DNA from: Pseudonocardia autotrophica
Lineage (GTDB): Bacteria; Actinomycetota; Actinomycetes; Mycobacteriales; Pseudonocardiaceae
Direction of reading: 5' to 3'
Assembly: GCF_003945385.1 (NCBI RefSeq)
Contig: NZ_AP018920.1
Location: forward strand, 6,324,001 to 6,388,000
Length of the DNA stretch: 64,000 bases
In this document: positions 1 through 8,010 of the stretch, one piece after another
How positions within the stretch are numbered: the stretch's first letter is position 1
How the letters are laid out: each line of letters opens with the position of its first letter
Notes under the pieces: model-generated
Database searches by the model: none
What the model was told of the DNA's origin: nothing
The model's input: the letters and a program-made list of their open reading frames with translations, nothing else
Position numbers and translations under genes: made by a program

Positions 1-896
1 GTCACCACCGGACCACCGGCGACGTACGGCGCGGGGGCGATCCCCCAGTTCCCGGCGAGATCGCTCTCGGCGATCTTGGTGATGCTCGACGCACCGGAGA
101 GGTAGAACCCGAGCCCGCCGGACGCGAACAGGTCGGCCATCTGCCCGGGGTCGACGCCACGCGGAGCCAGGCCGTCGGTGTAGAGGTCGCGGTACCACGC
201 GCCGAACCGTTTCCACTCCGGTGTGTCCACCGCGGCGGTGAGACTGTCCGGCCCCTCCAGCCCGGGCCCGGCACCCATCGACTCCAGGATCGGCTGCAGT
301 GCGTAGTAGCGGTCGACCTGGTCGATGCCGAAGCCGTACCGGGCGGTGTCCGCCTCGGCGACCGTCCGGGCGCCGTCGAGCACCTGGTCCCAGGTCAGCC
401 GGTCGGCGTCGGACGGGCCGGGAATCGGTACGCCGGCCCTGGTGAGTGCGTCGCGGTTGTAGAAGAGGAAGGCGTCGCTGGTCCAGAGCGGGTAGGCCCA
501 GGGGCGGTCGTCGACGGTCACCGAGTTGATGCCGACCTGGCTGGACGTGGATTCCAGCAGGTCCGCCGATGCGCTCTCGTCGGTGAGGAAGCCCTGGGTG
601 ACCATGCCGGCCAGTCGCGGCGGGTCGACCGAGACGACGTCCACGCTGGTGTCGCCGGAGGCCAGGCGGGCCTGGGTCTGCGACACCATCTGATCGAACG
701 GAACGCTCTGCTGCTCGACCCGGATGTCCGGGTTGCGCGCCTCGAACTCGGCGACGACGTCGTCATAGGCCCCCGCGTGCGGGTTCAGGAACACGATCGT
801 CTCGGGTGCGTCGCCGGCCGGGGCCGCAGCGCATCCGGCGACGACTGCCAGCGCGGCGACCACGGTGGCCGCTCGGCGCAGGAGTCGGGGTCTCAC
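1..896 (-). CDS. ABC transporter sugar-binding lipoprotein (partial, C-terminus outside window)
   Basis: This is a family-1-type extracellular solute-binding protein that would capture a sugar outside the membrane for an ABC importer. The GTG start at 896 is chosen because it follows an AGAGGTG ribosome site by five bases. It opens a type II signal peptide with basic residues, a hydrophobic stretch and a V-A-G-C lipobox, with Cys at about residue 22. The mature part has the usual DVVSVDPP and FLFYNRDAL segments of maltose/sugar binding proteins. It follows the LacI gene by five bases, so it is in the ribokinase-LacI operon; the permease genes are probably off the window. The sugar is unknown; the linked ribokinase suggests a pentose or similar. 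Confidence 0.85.
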   Translation of the reverse strand, partial: MRPRLLRRAATVVAALAVVAGCAAAPAGDAPETIVFLNPHAGAYDDVVAEFEARNPDIRVEQQSVPFDQMVSQTQARLASGDTSVDVVSVDPPRLAGMVTQGFLTDESASADLLESTSSQVGINSVTVDDRPWAYPLWTSDAFLFYNRDALTRAGVPIPGPSDADRLTWDQVLDGARTVAEADTARYGFGIDQVDRYYALQPILESMGAGPGLEGPDSLTAAVDTPEWKRFGAWYRDLYTDGLAPRGVDPGQMADLFASGGLGFYLSGASSITKIAESDLAGNWGIAPAPYVAGGPVV

Positions 897-901
897 GAAG
901 G

Positions 902-1951
902 TCACCTCTCGTCGGTGGAAGGTGGGGGGACGGTGTCGGCCCCGGTGGGCCACGGGCAGCCGCAGGACGCCCGGATCACCAGGTCCGACGCACAGATCTC
1001 GGCGCCCGGGGTCGAGGCACCGGCACGGAGCAGCTCGATGGTCCGCCGGGCGATCTCGTCGAACCGGGGCGCGACGGTGGTCAGTGGTGGCACCGAGAAA
1101 CGCGAGGCGTCCGTCCCGTCGAAGCTGGCGACGGCCAGGTCCCCGGGTACGGCCACCCCCAGTTCGGCTGCGGCGCAGAGCAGGCCGAGCGCCTGATCCT
1201 CGCTCGCGACGAACACCGCGTCCGGCGCCGGATCGGTACGGAGCAGCTCGAGCCCTGCCCGGTACCCGCCTGCCCGGCTGAACGCCGCCCATCGGACGTG
1301 CCCCTCGTCGGCGGGCACACCGTGCGCGGTCAGCGCATCGAGCCAGCCGGTACGGCGGGCACGGGAGGTGGGCACGTCCCGGGGGCCGAGCAGCGCACCG
1401 AGCCGCCGGCGTCCGTGGCCGAGCAGGTGCTCGGTGGCGGCCCGCGCGCCGCCCACGTTGTCGATCACGACCGACGCCGTCCGCTCGTCGTCGGTGGTCC
1501 GGTCGAGCACGACGACGGCCAGCCCGGCCGAGGTCGCGGCCTGCACCGCATCGTGCGGGCCGACGCCGACGTAGATGAGCCCGTCGACCTGGCGGGCGAC
1601 GAAGGTGTCGACGAGCTCCCGCTCCCGGGCGACGCTCTCGGCCGAGTCACCGAGCAGCAGGACCAGGCCGTACTTCGAGGCCTCGGCCTCCAGCGCGTGG
1701 GCGAGCGTGGCGAAGAACTGGTTGGCCAGCTCCGGGACGACGAGGCCGAGGGTCCGTGTCGATCCGGACGCGAGTGCGCGGGCGACACCGTTGGGCCGGT
1801 AGCCGACCTCCTCGATCGCGCGCAGGACCTTCTCCCGGGTGGCCGCGGAGATCGGCCGGGAGCCCTCGTTGAGCACGTAGCTGACCACCGCGGTGGAGGT
1901 CCCGGCGGCGCGAGCCACGTCGGCCTGGGTGACCCGGCCGCGCCTACCCAC
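902..1951 (-). CDS. LacI-family transcriptional repressor
   Basis: This 349-residue sugar-responsive repressor has an N-terminal LacI helix-turn-helix at about residues 8-28 (TQADVARAAGTS..VVSYVLN) and a hinge helix around 52-64 (RPNGVARALASG). A periplasmic-binding-protein-like effector domain follows. The GTG at 1951 is preferred because it places the HTH at the usual distance from the N-terminus; an upstream in-frame extension is low-complexity and unlike the family. It overlaps the ribokinase stop by eight bases (GTGGGTAG) and is followed at once by the sugar-binding protein. It probably controls this operon through the twin operator-like palindrome upstream of the ribokinase gene. The effector sugar cannot be read from the sequence. 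Confidence 0.9.
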   Translation of the reverse strand: MGRRGRVTQADVARAAGTSTAVVSYVLNEGSRPISAATREKVLRAIEEVGYRPNGVARALASGSTRTLGLVVPELANQFFATLAHALEAEASKYGLVLLLGDSAESVARERELVDTFVARQVDGLIYVGVGPHDAVQAATSAGLAVVVLDRTTDDERTASVVIDNVGGARAATEHLLGHGRRRLGALLGPRDVPTSRARRTGWLDALTAHGVPADEGHVRWAAFSRAGGYRAGLELLRTDPAPDAVFVASEDQALGLLCAAAELGVAVPGDLAVASFDGTDASRFSVPPLTTVAPRFDEIARRTIELLRAGASTPGAEICASDLVIRASCGCPWPTGADTVPPPSTDER

Positions 1952-2930
1952 GGTGCGCCGCCGTGCCGGCCGTGGCCAGGTCGGCCACGTCCGGGTACGA
2001 CGTCGCGGTCCCCCGGCGGGAGACCGCGACGGAACCGGCCGCGCACCCGGCCCGGACCGCGTCGGGCAAGGTCGCGCCGGAGGCGAGGTAGGCCGCGACC
2101 GCACCGACGAACGCGTCGCCGGCGCCGGTCGTGTCCACGATCTCGGCGGGCCGGACCGCGGGCACGTGCTCGACGCCGCTGTCGTCGCCGATCAGTGCGC
2201 CGTCGGCGCCGAGAGTGATCACCACCGCGGGCGCGTACCCGAGCAGCGCCGTCAGCAGGTCCCGCGGGTTGTTCCCCTCCGGTGTCACGCCGAGATGACC
2301 GGCCACCTGCGCGGCCTCCACGAGGTTCACCACCAGGGGGTTCGCCCGCCGCAGCGTCCCCGGATCGACGGGGACCGCCGGCGCGAGGTTGAGCAGGAAG
2401 CGGTGCGGAGCGCGGGTCGCGGCCGCTGCGGCCGCCACGGTCGCCTGCGGGATCTCGCACTGACAGACGACGACCGCACGTCGATCGGCCGGCAGCTGCG
2501 CGACAGCCCGCTCCGCAGCCCCTGGATCGAGGGCCTGGTTCGCTCCGGAATGGACGACGATCGAGTTCTCCCCGGCGGCGTCGACCGTGATCGCGGCGTA
2601 GCCGGTGACCTCGCCCGCGACCCGGCCGACCGTGTCGACCGAGACCGAGTGGCCCGCCAGTCCGGCCGTCGCGGCGAGCCCGGCCTCGTCCTCACCGACC
2701 ATCGCGGTCATCGTGACGCCGGCCCCGAGCCGCGCGGCGGCGATGGCCTGGTTGGCACCCTTGCCGCCGATCCCGCGGTCGGAGCTGCCCGCCAGCACGG
2801 TCTCGCCGGGCGCCGGCAGCCGGTCGACGTAGGAGAAGCGATCGTCGTGGATCGAACCGATCACCACGACGATCCCGCCCGAACCGGGGCGGTCGTCGGA
2901 GCCGGCTCCTTCGCCACCGTCCTGATGCAC
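1944..2930 (-). CDS. rbsK: ribokinase-like PfkB-family sugar kinase
   Basis: This enzyme phosphorylates a sugar, probably ribose or a related pentose, with ATP in the cytoplasm. PfkB signature 1 is visible at about residues 55-60 (GGKGAN), and the C-terminal anion-hole/catalytic-base motif DTTGAGD lies at about 266-272. Length (328 residues) is slightly long for ribokinase. The first ~20 residues are gly/asp-rich and not conserved, so the true start may be a GTG nearer the IVVVIGS strand. It is first in an operon with LacI and a sugar-binding lipoprotein, which supports a role in sugar uptake and use. Substrate assignment rests on family resemblance only. Confidence 0.85.
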   Translation of the reverse strand: MHQDGGEGAGSDDRPGSGGIVVVIGSIHDDRFSYVDRLPAPGETVLAGSSDRGIGGKGANQAIAAARLGAGVTMTAMVGEDEAGLAATAGLAGHSVSVDTVGRVAGEVTGYAAITVDAAGENSIVVHSGANQALDPGAAERAVAQLPADRRAVVVCQCEIPQATVAAAAAATRAPHRFLLNLAPAVPVDPGTLRRANPLVVNLVEAAQVAGHLGVTPEGNNPRDLLTALLGYAPAVVITLGADGALIGDDSGVEHVPAVRPAEIVDTTGAGDAFVGAVAAYLASGATLPDAVRAGCAAGSVAVSRRGTATSYPDVADLATAGTAAHRG

Positions 2931-2958
2931 GAGTTCTGGCCCGCCTTCGTTGGAGGTC

Positions 2959-2989
2959 TATGCGCTTAGACGGGGAATCTAAGCGCATA
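2959..2989. promoter_or_regulatory. Twin LacI-type operator upstream of the ribokinase operon
   Basis: Two 12-base arms, TATGCGCTTAGA and its exact reverse complement, are separated by seven bases. Each arm is itself a near-palindrome around a central CG (TATGCGCTTA against TAAGCGCATA), the shape of a LacI-family operator half-pair. The two CG centres are 21 bp apart, two helical turns. The site lies 29 bp upstream of the ribokinase start. Binding by the LacI protein encoded in the operon is an inference. Confidence 0.65.
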
Positions 2990-3065
2990 ACTTCGCGATG
3001 GCGATGTGAGGCGCGCCATAACCGGGTGGCCGGGCCCGGTGAACCGCCAACCGGCCGCCATCGCG

Positions 3066-3094
3066 TTGACAACTGGAGATTGTCTCCATATCTT
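3066..3094 (+). promoter_or_regulatory. Promoter of the reductase-P450-ferredoxin operon
   Basis: A consensus -35 TTGACA (3066-3071) is followed after 17 bases by a -10-like TATCTT (3089-3094). Transcription would start near 3101, leaving a leader of about 30 bases before the GTG at 3133. Two palindromes overlap the spacer and the start region. Confidence 0.65.
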
Positions 3095-3112
3095 GAAGTG
3101 GAGATAATCTCC
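3075..3112. promoter_or_regulatory. Paired GGAGAnnnTCTCC palindromes (TetR-type operators)
   Basis: Two 13-base palindromes, GGAGATTGTCTCC (3075-3087) and GGAGATAATCTCC (3100-3112), have centres 25 bp apart. The first sits between the -35 and -10 hexamers and the second covers the likely transcription start. That geometry fits repression of this promoter. The TetR gene at 5579-6157, last in the same unit, is the obvious candidate binder, by inference. Confidence 0.65.
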
Positions 3113-3132
3113 AGATCTTGGCGAGGTGCGAT

Positions 3133-4092
3133 GTGAAGGTCCTGATGTTCGGCCGTGGCGTGATCGCCTCGGTGTACGGCCGGGTGCTGGAACAGGCCGG
3201 GCACGAGGTGGAGTTCTACGTCCGCCCGGGGCGCGCCGCGACCTACGGCGCCGCGATCGACCTCGAGCTGGCCGACATGCGGCACCGGCCGTGGGGGCGG
3301 CGCGTCGTCGAGCGGTGGCCGGTGCGCCTCCGGGAGGAGCTCGAGGCCGATCACGACTTCGACCTGATCGTGCTGAGCGTGGGGCACCACAGCCTCGCCG
3401 AGGCCGCAGAGTTCCTGGCGCCGCGGATCGGCCGGGCCACCGTGCTGGTCTTCGGCAACATCTGGGACGAGCCGCTCGCCGCGATCGGCGATCTCCCCGC
3501 CGACCAGGTCGCCTGGGGTTTCCCGCAGGCGGGCGGCGGCTTCGGCGCGGACGGCGTGCTGCGCGCGACGATGCTGCCGTCGGTCCTGTTCGGCACCCTC
3601 GGCACCGCGCCCACCGGACGTGAGTCGGCCGTCCGCACGATCTTCCGCGAGGCCGGCCTGCGGATCCGCGAGCAGCCCGACTTCCGCGGCTGGCTGTTGA
3701 TCCACTTCGCGGCGGACGCCGGGATGCACTCGCAGGGGCTGCGGCGGGGCGTGCTGGCCGACCTCGTCGGGGCACCGGGGGACCTGCGTGCGGCGATGCT
3801 GACCGGCCGTGAGCTGCTGCCGGTCCTCGAGGCACGCGGTGTCGACCTGAGCCGCCACCGGCTCGGTCTCCTCCCGTTGCGTGCGCCCGCGTGGGCGGTC
3901 GGCGGCGCACTCGCCCTGGCGACCGTCGCCATCCCGTCCGCGCGCCACAACTTCGAGGCGCACGCCGATCCCGCAGCCGAGGAGCCGCGTGCGGTCTGCC
4001 GGGACGCCCTCGCCGAGGCGCGCCGGCTCGGTATCGCCACCCCCCGCCTCGAGGCGGCCGAGCATCTCTTCGCCAGGGCGGGGACCGGCTGA
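3133..4092 (+). CDS. ketopantoate reductase-like (PanE/ApbA family) oxidoreductase
   Basis: This is an NADP-dependent 2-ketoacid reductase fold protein of about 319 residues. The N-terminus shows the Rossmann pattern KVLMFGRGVIASVYG, typical of ApbA/PanE domains. GTG 3133 is chosen because GAGGTG lies five bases upstream; a TTG at 3118 is in frame but lacks such a site. True PanE is usually elsewhere with pantothenate genes. Here the gene precedes a cytochrome P450 and its ferredoxin by 47 bases, so it more likely reduces a keto group in a specialised oxidation pathway. The actual substrate is unknown. The promoter carries two TetR-like operators. Confidence 0.75.
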   Translation: MKVLMFGRGVIASVYGRVLEQAGHEVEFYVRPGRAATYGAAIDLELADMRHRPWGRRVVERWPVRLREELEADHDFDLIVLSVGHHSLAEAAEFLAPRIGRATVLVFGNIWDEPLAAIGDLPADQVAWGFPQAGGGFGADGVLRATMLPSVLFGTLGTAPTGRESAVRTIFREAGLRIREQPDFRGWLLIHFAADAGMHSQGLRRGVLADLVGAPGDLRAAMLTGRELLPVLEARGVDLSRHRLGLLPLRAPAWAVGGALALATVAIPSARHNFEAHADPAAEEPRAVCRDALAEARRLGIATPRLEAAEHLFARAGTG

Positions 4093-4139
4093 AGTCCCAC
4101 CCCCGCCCGCCACCCACCACCCACGCACCGGAGGACGAC

Positions 4140-5339
4140 ATGACGACCGTCGACGAGTTCCCGCAGTCCCGTACCTGCCCGTTCGCTCCGCCGCCGGCGT
4201 ACGCGAGGATCCGCGAGGAGGAGTCGGTCGCGCAGGTCCGGCTGCCCGACGGTGGGCGTGCGTGGGTGGTCAGCCGGCACGAGGACGTCCGCGCCGTGCT
4301 CAACGACCGCCGGTTCAGCTCCGACCGCCGGCGACCGGACTTCCCGGAGCTGACGGCGGGCGCAGCCGCGGTCAAGCGTCCCGACGAGGAGCCCACGCTG
4401 ATCAGCATGGATGCGCCCGAACACCCGGTGGCCCGCCGAGCGGTGCTCGGCGAGTTCACCGTGCGCCGCACCGAGGCGCTGCGGGCACGGGTCCAGGAGA
4501 TCGTCGACGAGCGGATCGACGCGTTGCTGACCGGGCCCCGGCCCGCCGACCTCGTCGAGGAACTGTCGCTGCCGATCCCGTCGCTCGTGATCTGCGAGCT
4601 GCTCGGCGTGCCCTACTCCGCGCACGCGTTCTTCCAGGAGAAGTCGACCGCGCTGATCGCCCGGGGGACGCCACCGCTGGAGCGAGCCGCCGCCATCGCA
4701 GCCCTGCGCGACTACCTGGACGAGTTGATCGCGGAGAAGGAGACCGACCCGCCGGACGATCTGCTCGGGCGGCAGATCCACACCCTGCGCGAGCAGGGCT
4801 CCTACCGTCGGCCGGCCCTGGTGGGCATGGGAATCCTGCTGCTCGTGGCGGGGCACGAGACGACGGCGAACATGATCTCGCTGTCGACGGTGGCGTTCCT
4901 GCGTGATCCCGAGCAGCTCGCGTTGATCCGCGCCGATCCCACCAGGACCATCGCCGCGGTCGACGAGATGCTGCGGTACTTCACGATCGTGGACGCGGCG
5001 ACGGCACGGCTGTGCGTCGAGGACGCCGAGATCGGCGGGCAGCTGATCCGCGCGGGCGAGGGGGTGCTGGCGCTGACGTACTCGGCGAACCGCGATCCGC
5101 GGGCGTTCGCGGACCCCGACGAGCTGGACATCGAACGCGGCGCCCGCCACCACGTCGCTTTCGGGTTCGGGCCACACCAGTGCCTGGGGCAGAACCTGGC
5201 CCGGATGGAGCTGCAGATCGTGTTCGACACCCTGTTCCGCCGCATCCCCACCCTCGCGCTCGCCGCCGACGTCGACGAGCTGCCCTTCAAGGACGACGCC
5301 GCCATCTTCGGCCTGCACCAGCTTCCGGTGACCTGGTGA
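4140..5339 (+). CDS. cytochrome P450 (CYP105-like)
   Basis: This soluble class I P450 mono-oxygenase has 399 residues, a normal length for bacterial P450s. The oxygen-activation helix is at about 237-242 (AGHETT), the ExxR pair at 276-279 (EMLR), and the haem loop at 341-350 (FGFGPHQCLG) with ligand Cys348. ATG 4140 follows a GGAGG by five bases. The stop shares one base with the ferredoxin start (TGATG), so the two are translationally coupled and the ferredoxin is the likely electron donor. No ferredoxin reductase gene is nearby. The QNLARMELQ tail of the haem loop resembles CYP105 members, but subfamily and substrate are guesses. Confidence 0.93.
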   Translation: MTTVDEFPQSRTCPFAPPPAYARIREEESVAQVRLPDGGRAWVVSRHEDVRAVLNDRRFSSDRRRPDFPELTAGAAAVKRPDEEPTLISMDAPEHPVARRAVLGEFTVRRTEALRARVQEIVDERIDALLTGPRPADLVEELSLPIPSLVICELLGVPYSAHAFFQEKSTALIARGTPPLERAAAIAALRDYLDELIAEKETDPPDDLLGRQIHTLREQGSYRRPALVGMGILLLVAGHETTANMISLSTVAFLRDPEQLALIRADPTRTIAAVDEMLRYFTIVDAATARLCVEDAEIGGQLIRAGEGVLALTYSANRDPRAFADPDELDIERGARHHVAFGFGPHQCLGQNLARMELQIVFDTLFRRIPTLALAADVDELPFKDDAAIFGLHQLPVTW

Positions 5340-5527
5340 TGAAGATCGTCGCGGACACCGACAGGTGCGTCGGCGCGGGCCAGTGCGTACTCACCGCGCC
5401 CGCCCTCTTCGACCAGGACGACGACGGGATGGTGATCGTCCGGGTCGCGGCCCCGGAGGCCGGCTCGGTCGAGTCGGCTCGGGCGGCGGTGCACCTCTGC
5501 CCGGCACAGGCCCTGTCCTGTGACTGA
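5339..5527 (+). CDS. 3Fe-4S-type ferredoxin, P450 redox partner
   Basis: This 62-residue ferredoxin has Cys10, Cys16 and Cys54 (the last in HLCPAQAL). This is the C-x5-C...C-P arrangement of actinobacterial [3Fe-4S] ferredoxins that feed P450 enzymes, where the usual second ligand of a 4Fe cluster is missing. It overlaps the P450 stop codon by one base and so is made with it. It would carry single electrons from an unlinked reductase to the P450. Confidence 0.93.
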   Translation: MKIVADTDRCVGAGQCVLTAPALFDQDDDGMVIVRVAAPEAGSVESARAAVHLCPAQALSCD

Positions 5528-5578
5528 GAGCTGGGGCACGATGGGAAGACGATCTCCACCCTCGACGTGAGGTGCCGC

Positions 5579-6157
5579 GTGACCATCGAGAAGCCGCTGC
5601 GCGCCGACGCCCGGCGGAACCGCGAGGCGATCGTCGCCGCAGCTCGCGAGGTCTTCGTCGCCGGCCGGTTCTTCGACATGCGGTTCGACGATCTCGCCGG
5701 GCTGGCCGGCGTGGGCACCGGCACGCTCTACCGGAACTTCCCCACCCGCGAGGCGCTGGCCGAGGCGGTCTACCGCTCCGAGATCGCCACCATGAGCGAC
5801 CACGCCCGCCGCCTCGGGGCGACCCGACCCGCGGACGAGGCGCTGGCGGTCTTCCTGCGGGACATGGTCGACCACATCGACGCGCACCAGGGCCTCGCCC
5901 GCACACTGGCCACCCTCATGTCCGCGGGCTCCCGCGAGCGGAACACGAGCGGGCACGAGCTCGAGGACGCGGTGGCCGAGCTGGTGGCCAAGGGCATCGC
6001 GGAGGGGTCCCTGCGCGACGACATCGACGCCGGTGCGGTGCTGATGGCGCTGCACGGCATCGGCGCCGCCCATGCGCGTCCCGGGTGGCGAGCCGAGGCC
6101 GACGGCGTCGTCACCCTCGTCGTGGACGGGCTGCGCCGGGGCACCGCGAGCCCGTGA
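5579..6157 (+). CDS. TetR-family regulator of the P450 unit
   Basis: This is a 192-residue repressor-type protein. The TetR helix-turn-helix lies in about residues 25-50 (FDDLAGLAGVGTGTLYRNFPTREAL). A divergent all-helical ligand domain follows, with no recognisable specificity. GTG 5579 is chosen because GAGGTG stands five bases upstream; another in-frame GTG is at 5567. It follows the ferredoxin by about 50 bases and its stop overlaps the start of a methyltransferase remnant. By position it is the likely binder of the paired palindromes at 3075-3112; a weak similar sequence (GATCTCC) also lies just before this gene. Confidence 0.88.
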   Translation: MTIEKPLRADARRNREAIVAAAREVFVAGRFFDMRFDDLAGLAGVGTGTLYRNFPTREALAEAVYRSEIATMSDHARRLGATRPADEALAVFLRDMVDHIDAHQGLARTLATLMSAGSRERNTSGHELEDAVAELVAKGIAEGSLRDDIDAGAVLMALHGIGAAHARPGWRAEADGVVTLVVDGLRRGTASP

Positions 6158-6366
6158 GCCCCCGCGACCGGTGGAACCACAACATCCACTACCACCGGCT
6201 GGTCCTGAACGCCGTACCCGAGGGCTCGCACACCGCGCTCGACGTCGGCACCGGCACCGGCACCGGTCTTCTCGCAGCCGACCTCCGACGACGGGTCCCG
6301 GCGCAGAGATCGACCGCACACCGAGAGCCCGCCCGCGGGCGAGACGTCGATCTTGTCGCAGGTTGA
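6154..6366 (+). pseudogene. Truncated class I SAM-methyltransferase remnant
   Basis: A GTG at 6154, overlapping the TetR stop, opens a 70-codon frame. Its first ~45 residues read as the N-terminus of a SAM-dependent methyltransferase (PRDRWNHNIHYHRLVLNAVPEG, then the SAM-binding loop LDVGTGTGTGLL). The glycine loop is lengthened by one Gly-Thr pair, encoded by three tandem copies of GGCACC. After DLRRRVP the homology stops and a short unrelated tail runs to the stop codon. About two-thirds of a normal methyltransferase is missing, so this is most likely a broken gene left by a deletion. No downstream fragment is visible. Confidence 0.7.
6307..6353 (+). terminator. Nested hairpin after the P450 unit, possible terminator
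   Basis: AGATCGAC (6307-6314) pairs exactly with GTCGATCT (6346-6353), and between them GCCCGC/GCGGGC (6327-6340) forms a tight inner stem. There is no T-run after it. It could end transcription of the P450-TetR unit before the next regulator gene. Confidence 0.35.
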
Positions 6367-6453
6367 GACGACGGGTGGGCGCGCCGACCCGCTCCGGCGT
6401 GCCACAGTCGGGGCGTCTGATGAGCGCAACGACGCCTCGGAGGTCGTGAGGAC

Positions 6454-7929
6454 ATGGACGGCTCAGCCAGGCTCTGTGAGCGGGAGCAGATCGCACGGTC
6501 GAGAGGTACGGGTGACGGTCCGGGGGTACCGGAGCGGATCACCGCGTCCTGGCGGCGCAGCACGGAGTTCGGCGCGTCGCTGGACGAGGTGATGCCGTCG
6601 TTCTGTGGCGCGGTCGACGACGAGTCACTGTTCTTCCGCTGTGGACGCGAGGTGCTCGAGGGGCTGCAGGAGACGCTGGCCGACGAGCCGGTCAGCCTGA
6701 TGCTCACCGACGCCGACGGGATCGTTCTCGACCGGTACTGCCGGGAACGCTCGCTGCTCAGCGCGCTGGACACGGTGCATCTCGCACCCGGCTTCGACTA
6801 CGGCGAGCGGGAGACCGGGACGACCGGGCTGGGCCTGGCCCTGGTCGACCGGGCGCCGTCGCTGGTCCGGGCCGATCAGCACTTCTGCACCGAGCTGTGG
6901 GGCTACACCTGCGCCGCCGCCCCGGTGTCGGACCCGGTCACCGGCGAGCTCGTCGGCAGCGTCAACCTCACCACGTGGTCGCAGCGCTCGGATCCGTTGC
7001 TGCTGGCGCTCGCGCAGAGCGCCGCGAGCAGTGCGGCCGCGCTGATGCTGGCCCGCCACCACGGGCGGAGCCCGCGGCCGGTCACCCAGGGGCGGGTCTT
7101 CCGGGTTCTGCTGCATCCGCCGGAGCCGGCACCGGCGCCGCCGTCCCGGGCCCGCGCGAGCGCACTGGACGAGCTCGAGGCCGCACTGTCGGCGGGGCGG
7201 ATCGTCGCCGTCGTCGGTGAGGACGGGGTGGGGCGCACCGCGCTGCTCACCGCCGCGCTCGCCCGCACCCACCCGCGCGGACGGGTGCTCGCGGCCCGGC
7301 CGCCGAACGACCGGAGCGCCGAGGCCTGGCTCGACCTCTGGACCCCGGAGCTGGGCAAGGACGCCACCAGCATCGTGGTGAGCGAGGTCGACGGGCTCAC
7401 CCCGACGGTCGCATCGAAGCTGGCCGGGATGCTCCGCACGATCGATCCGGGGCGTCGTCCGGCGTTCGCGTTCACCGCCCGCGACCCGGACGCCGTGCCC
7501 GCGGCGCTGCGCCCGCTGGTCGACGGCTACGTGGAGCTGCCGCCACTGCGGCACCGCCGCGAGGACATCACGCCGCTGGCCCGGACGTTCGCCGCGGCCC
7601 GCCGCGGCCGCGAGGTCCGGTTCACCGACGCCGCGCGGCGGAGCCTGGACGCGTTCGGATGGCCCGGCAACGTGGAACAGCTCCGCGCGGTGGTGGAGGC
7701 CGCCGTGTCCCGCAGCGACGTGGTCGACACCGAGCATCTGCCGCCCGAGGTGGCCGGCGGCGCACCACGGCGGGCGCTGTCGCGGATCGAGATGGTCGAG
7801 CGCGACGAGATCCTGCGGGCCCTCGCCGAACCGGGCACGACCATGGGCCGCGCCGCCCACGACCTCGGCATCAGCCGGGCAACCCTGTACCGACGGCTCG
7901 ACGTGTACGGAATCCGCAACGGGTTCTGA
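6454..7929 (+). CDS. AcoR-like regulator with GAF and degenerate AAA+ domain
   Basis: This 491-residue activator has a GAF-type sensor region at about 60-200. An AAA+ region has an altered Walker A at 255-262 (GEDGVGRT), a weak Walker B (IVVSEVDGL), the sensor/arginine segment LRHRREDI, and WPGNVEQL. A Fis-type C-terminal helix-turn-helix (MGRAAHDLGISRATLYRRL) ends it. The GAFTGA loop that contacts sigma-54 is absent. This matches the actinobacterial AcoR/MimR-like group that must act without sigma-54. It precedes the GMC oxidoreductase genes by 81 bases and probably controls them in response to an alcohol or aldehyde, by analogy. Start ATG 6454 has GAGG upstream. Confidence 0.85.
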   Translation: MDGSARLCEREQIARSRGTGDGPGVPERITASWRRSTEFGASLDEVMPSFCGAVDDESLFFRCGREVLEGLQETLADEPVSLMLTDADGIVLDRYCRERSLLSALDTVHLAPGFDYGERETGTTGLGLALVDRAPSLVRADQHFCTELWGYTCAAAPVSDPVTGELVGSVNLTTWSQRSDPLLLALAQSAASSAAALMLARHHGRSPRPVTQGRVFRVLLHPPEPAPAPPSRARASALDELEAALSAGRIVAVVGEDGVGRTALLTAALARTHPRGRVLAARPPNDRSAEAWLDLWTPELGKDATSIVVSEVDGLTPTVASKLAGMLRTIDPGRRPAFAFTARDPDAVPAALRPLVDGYVELPPLRHRREDITPLARTFAAARRGREVRFTDAARRSLDAFGWPGNVEQLRAVVEAAVSRSDVVDTEHLPPEVAGGAPRRALSRIEMVERDEILRALAEPGTTMGRAAHDLGISRATLYRRLDVYGIRNGF

Positions 7930-8010
7930 GTTCCTTTCCGCACGAACTGCCGCATTCCTCCGACGGCACACCTGTGCCCGTTCCCGCTCGACGAAGAAGG
8001 TGAGACGACG

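Noticed and set aside
3001..3060. ACCGGG/CCCGGT inverted repeat between the divergent ribokinase and reductase genes
   Set aside because: Short, GC-only arms are common by chance at this composition, and it sits upstream of both promoters, not after a gene.
7930..8010. Possible sigma-54 promoter in front of the GMC dehydrogenase genes
   Set aside because: The region has GGCAC but no properly spaced GC element; the regulator also lacks the sigma-54 contact loop.
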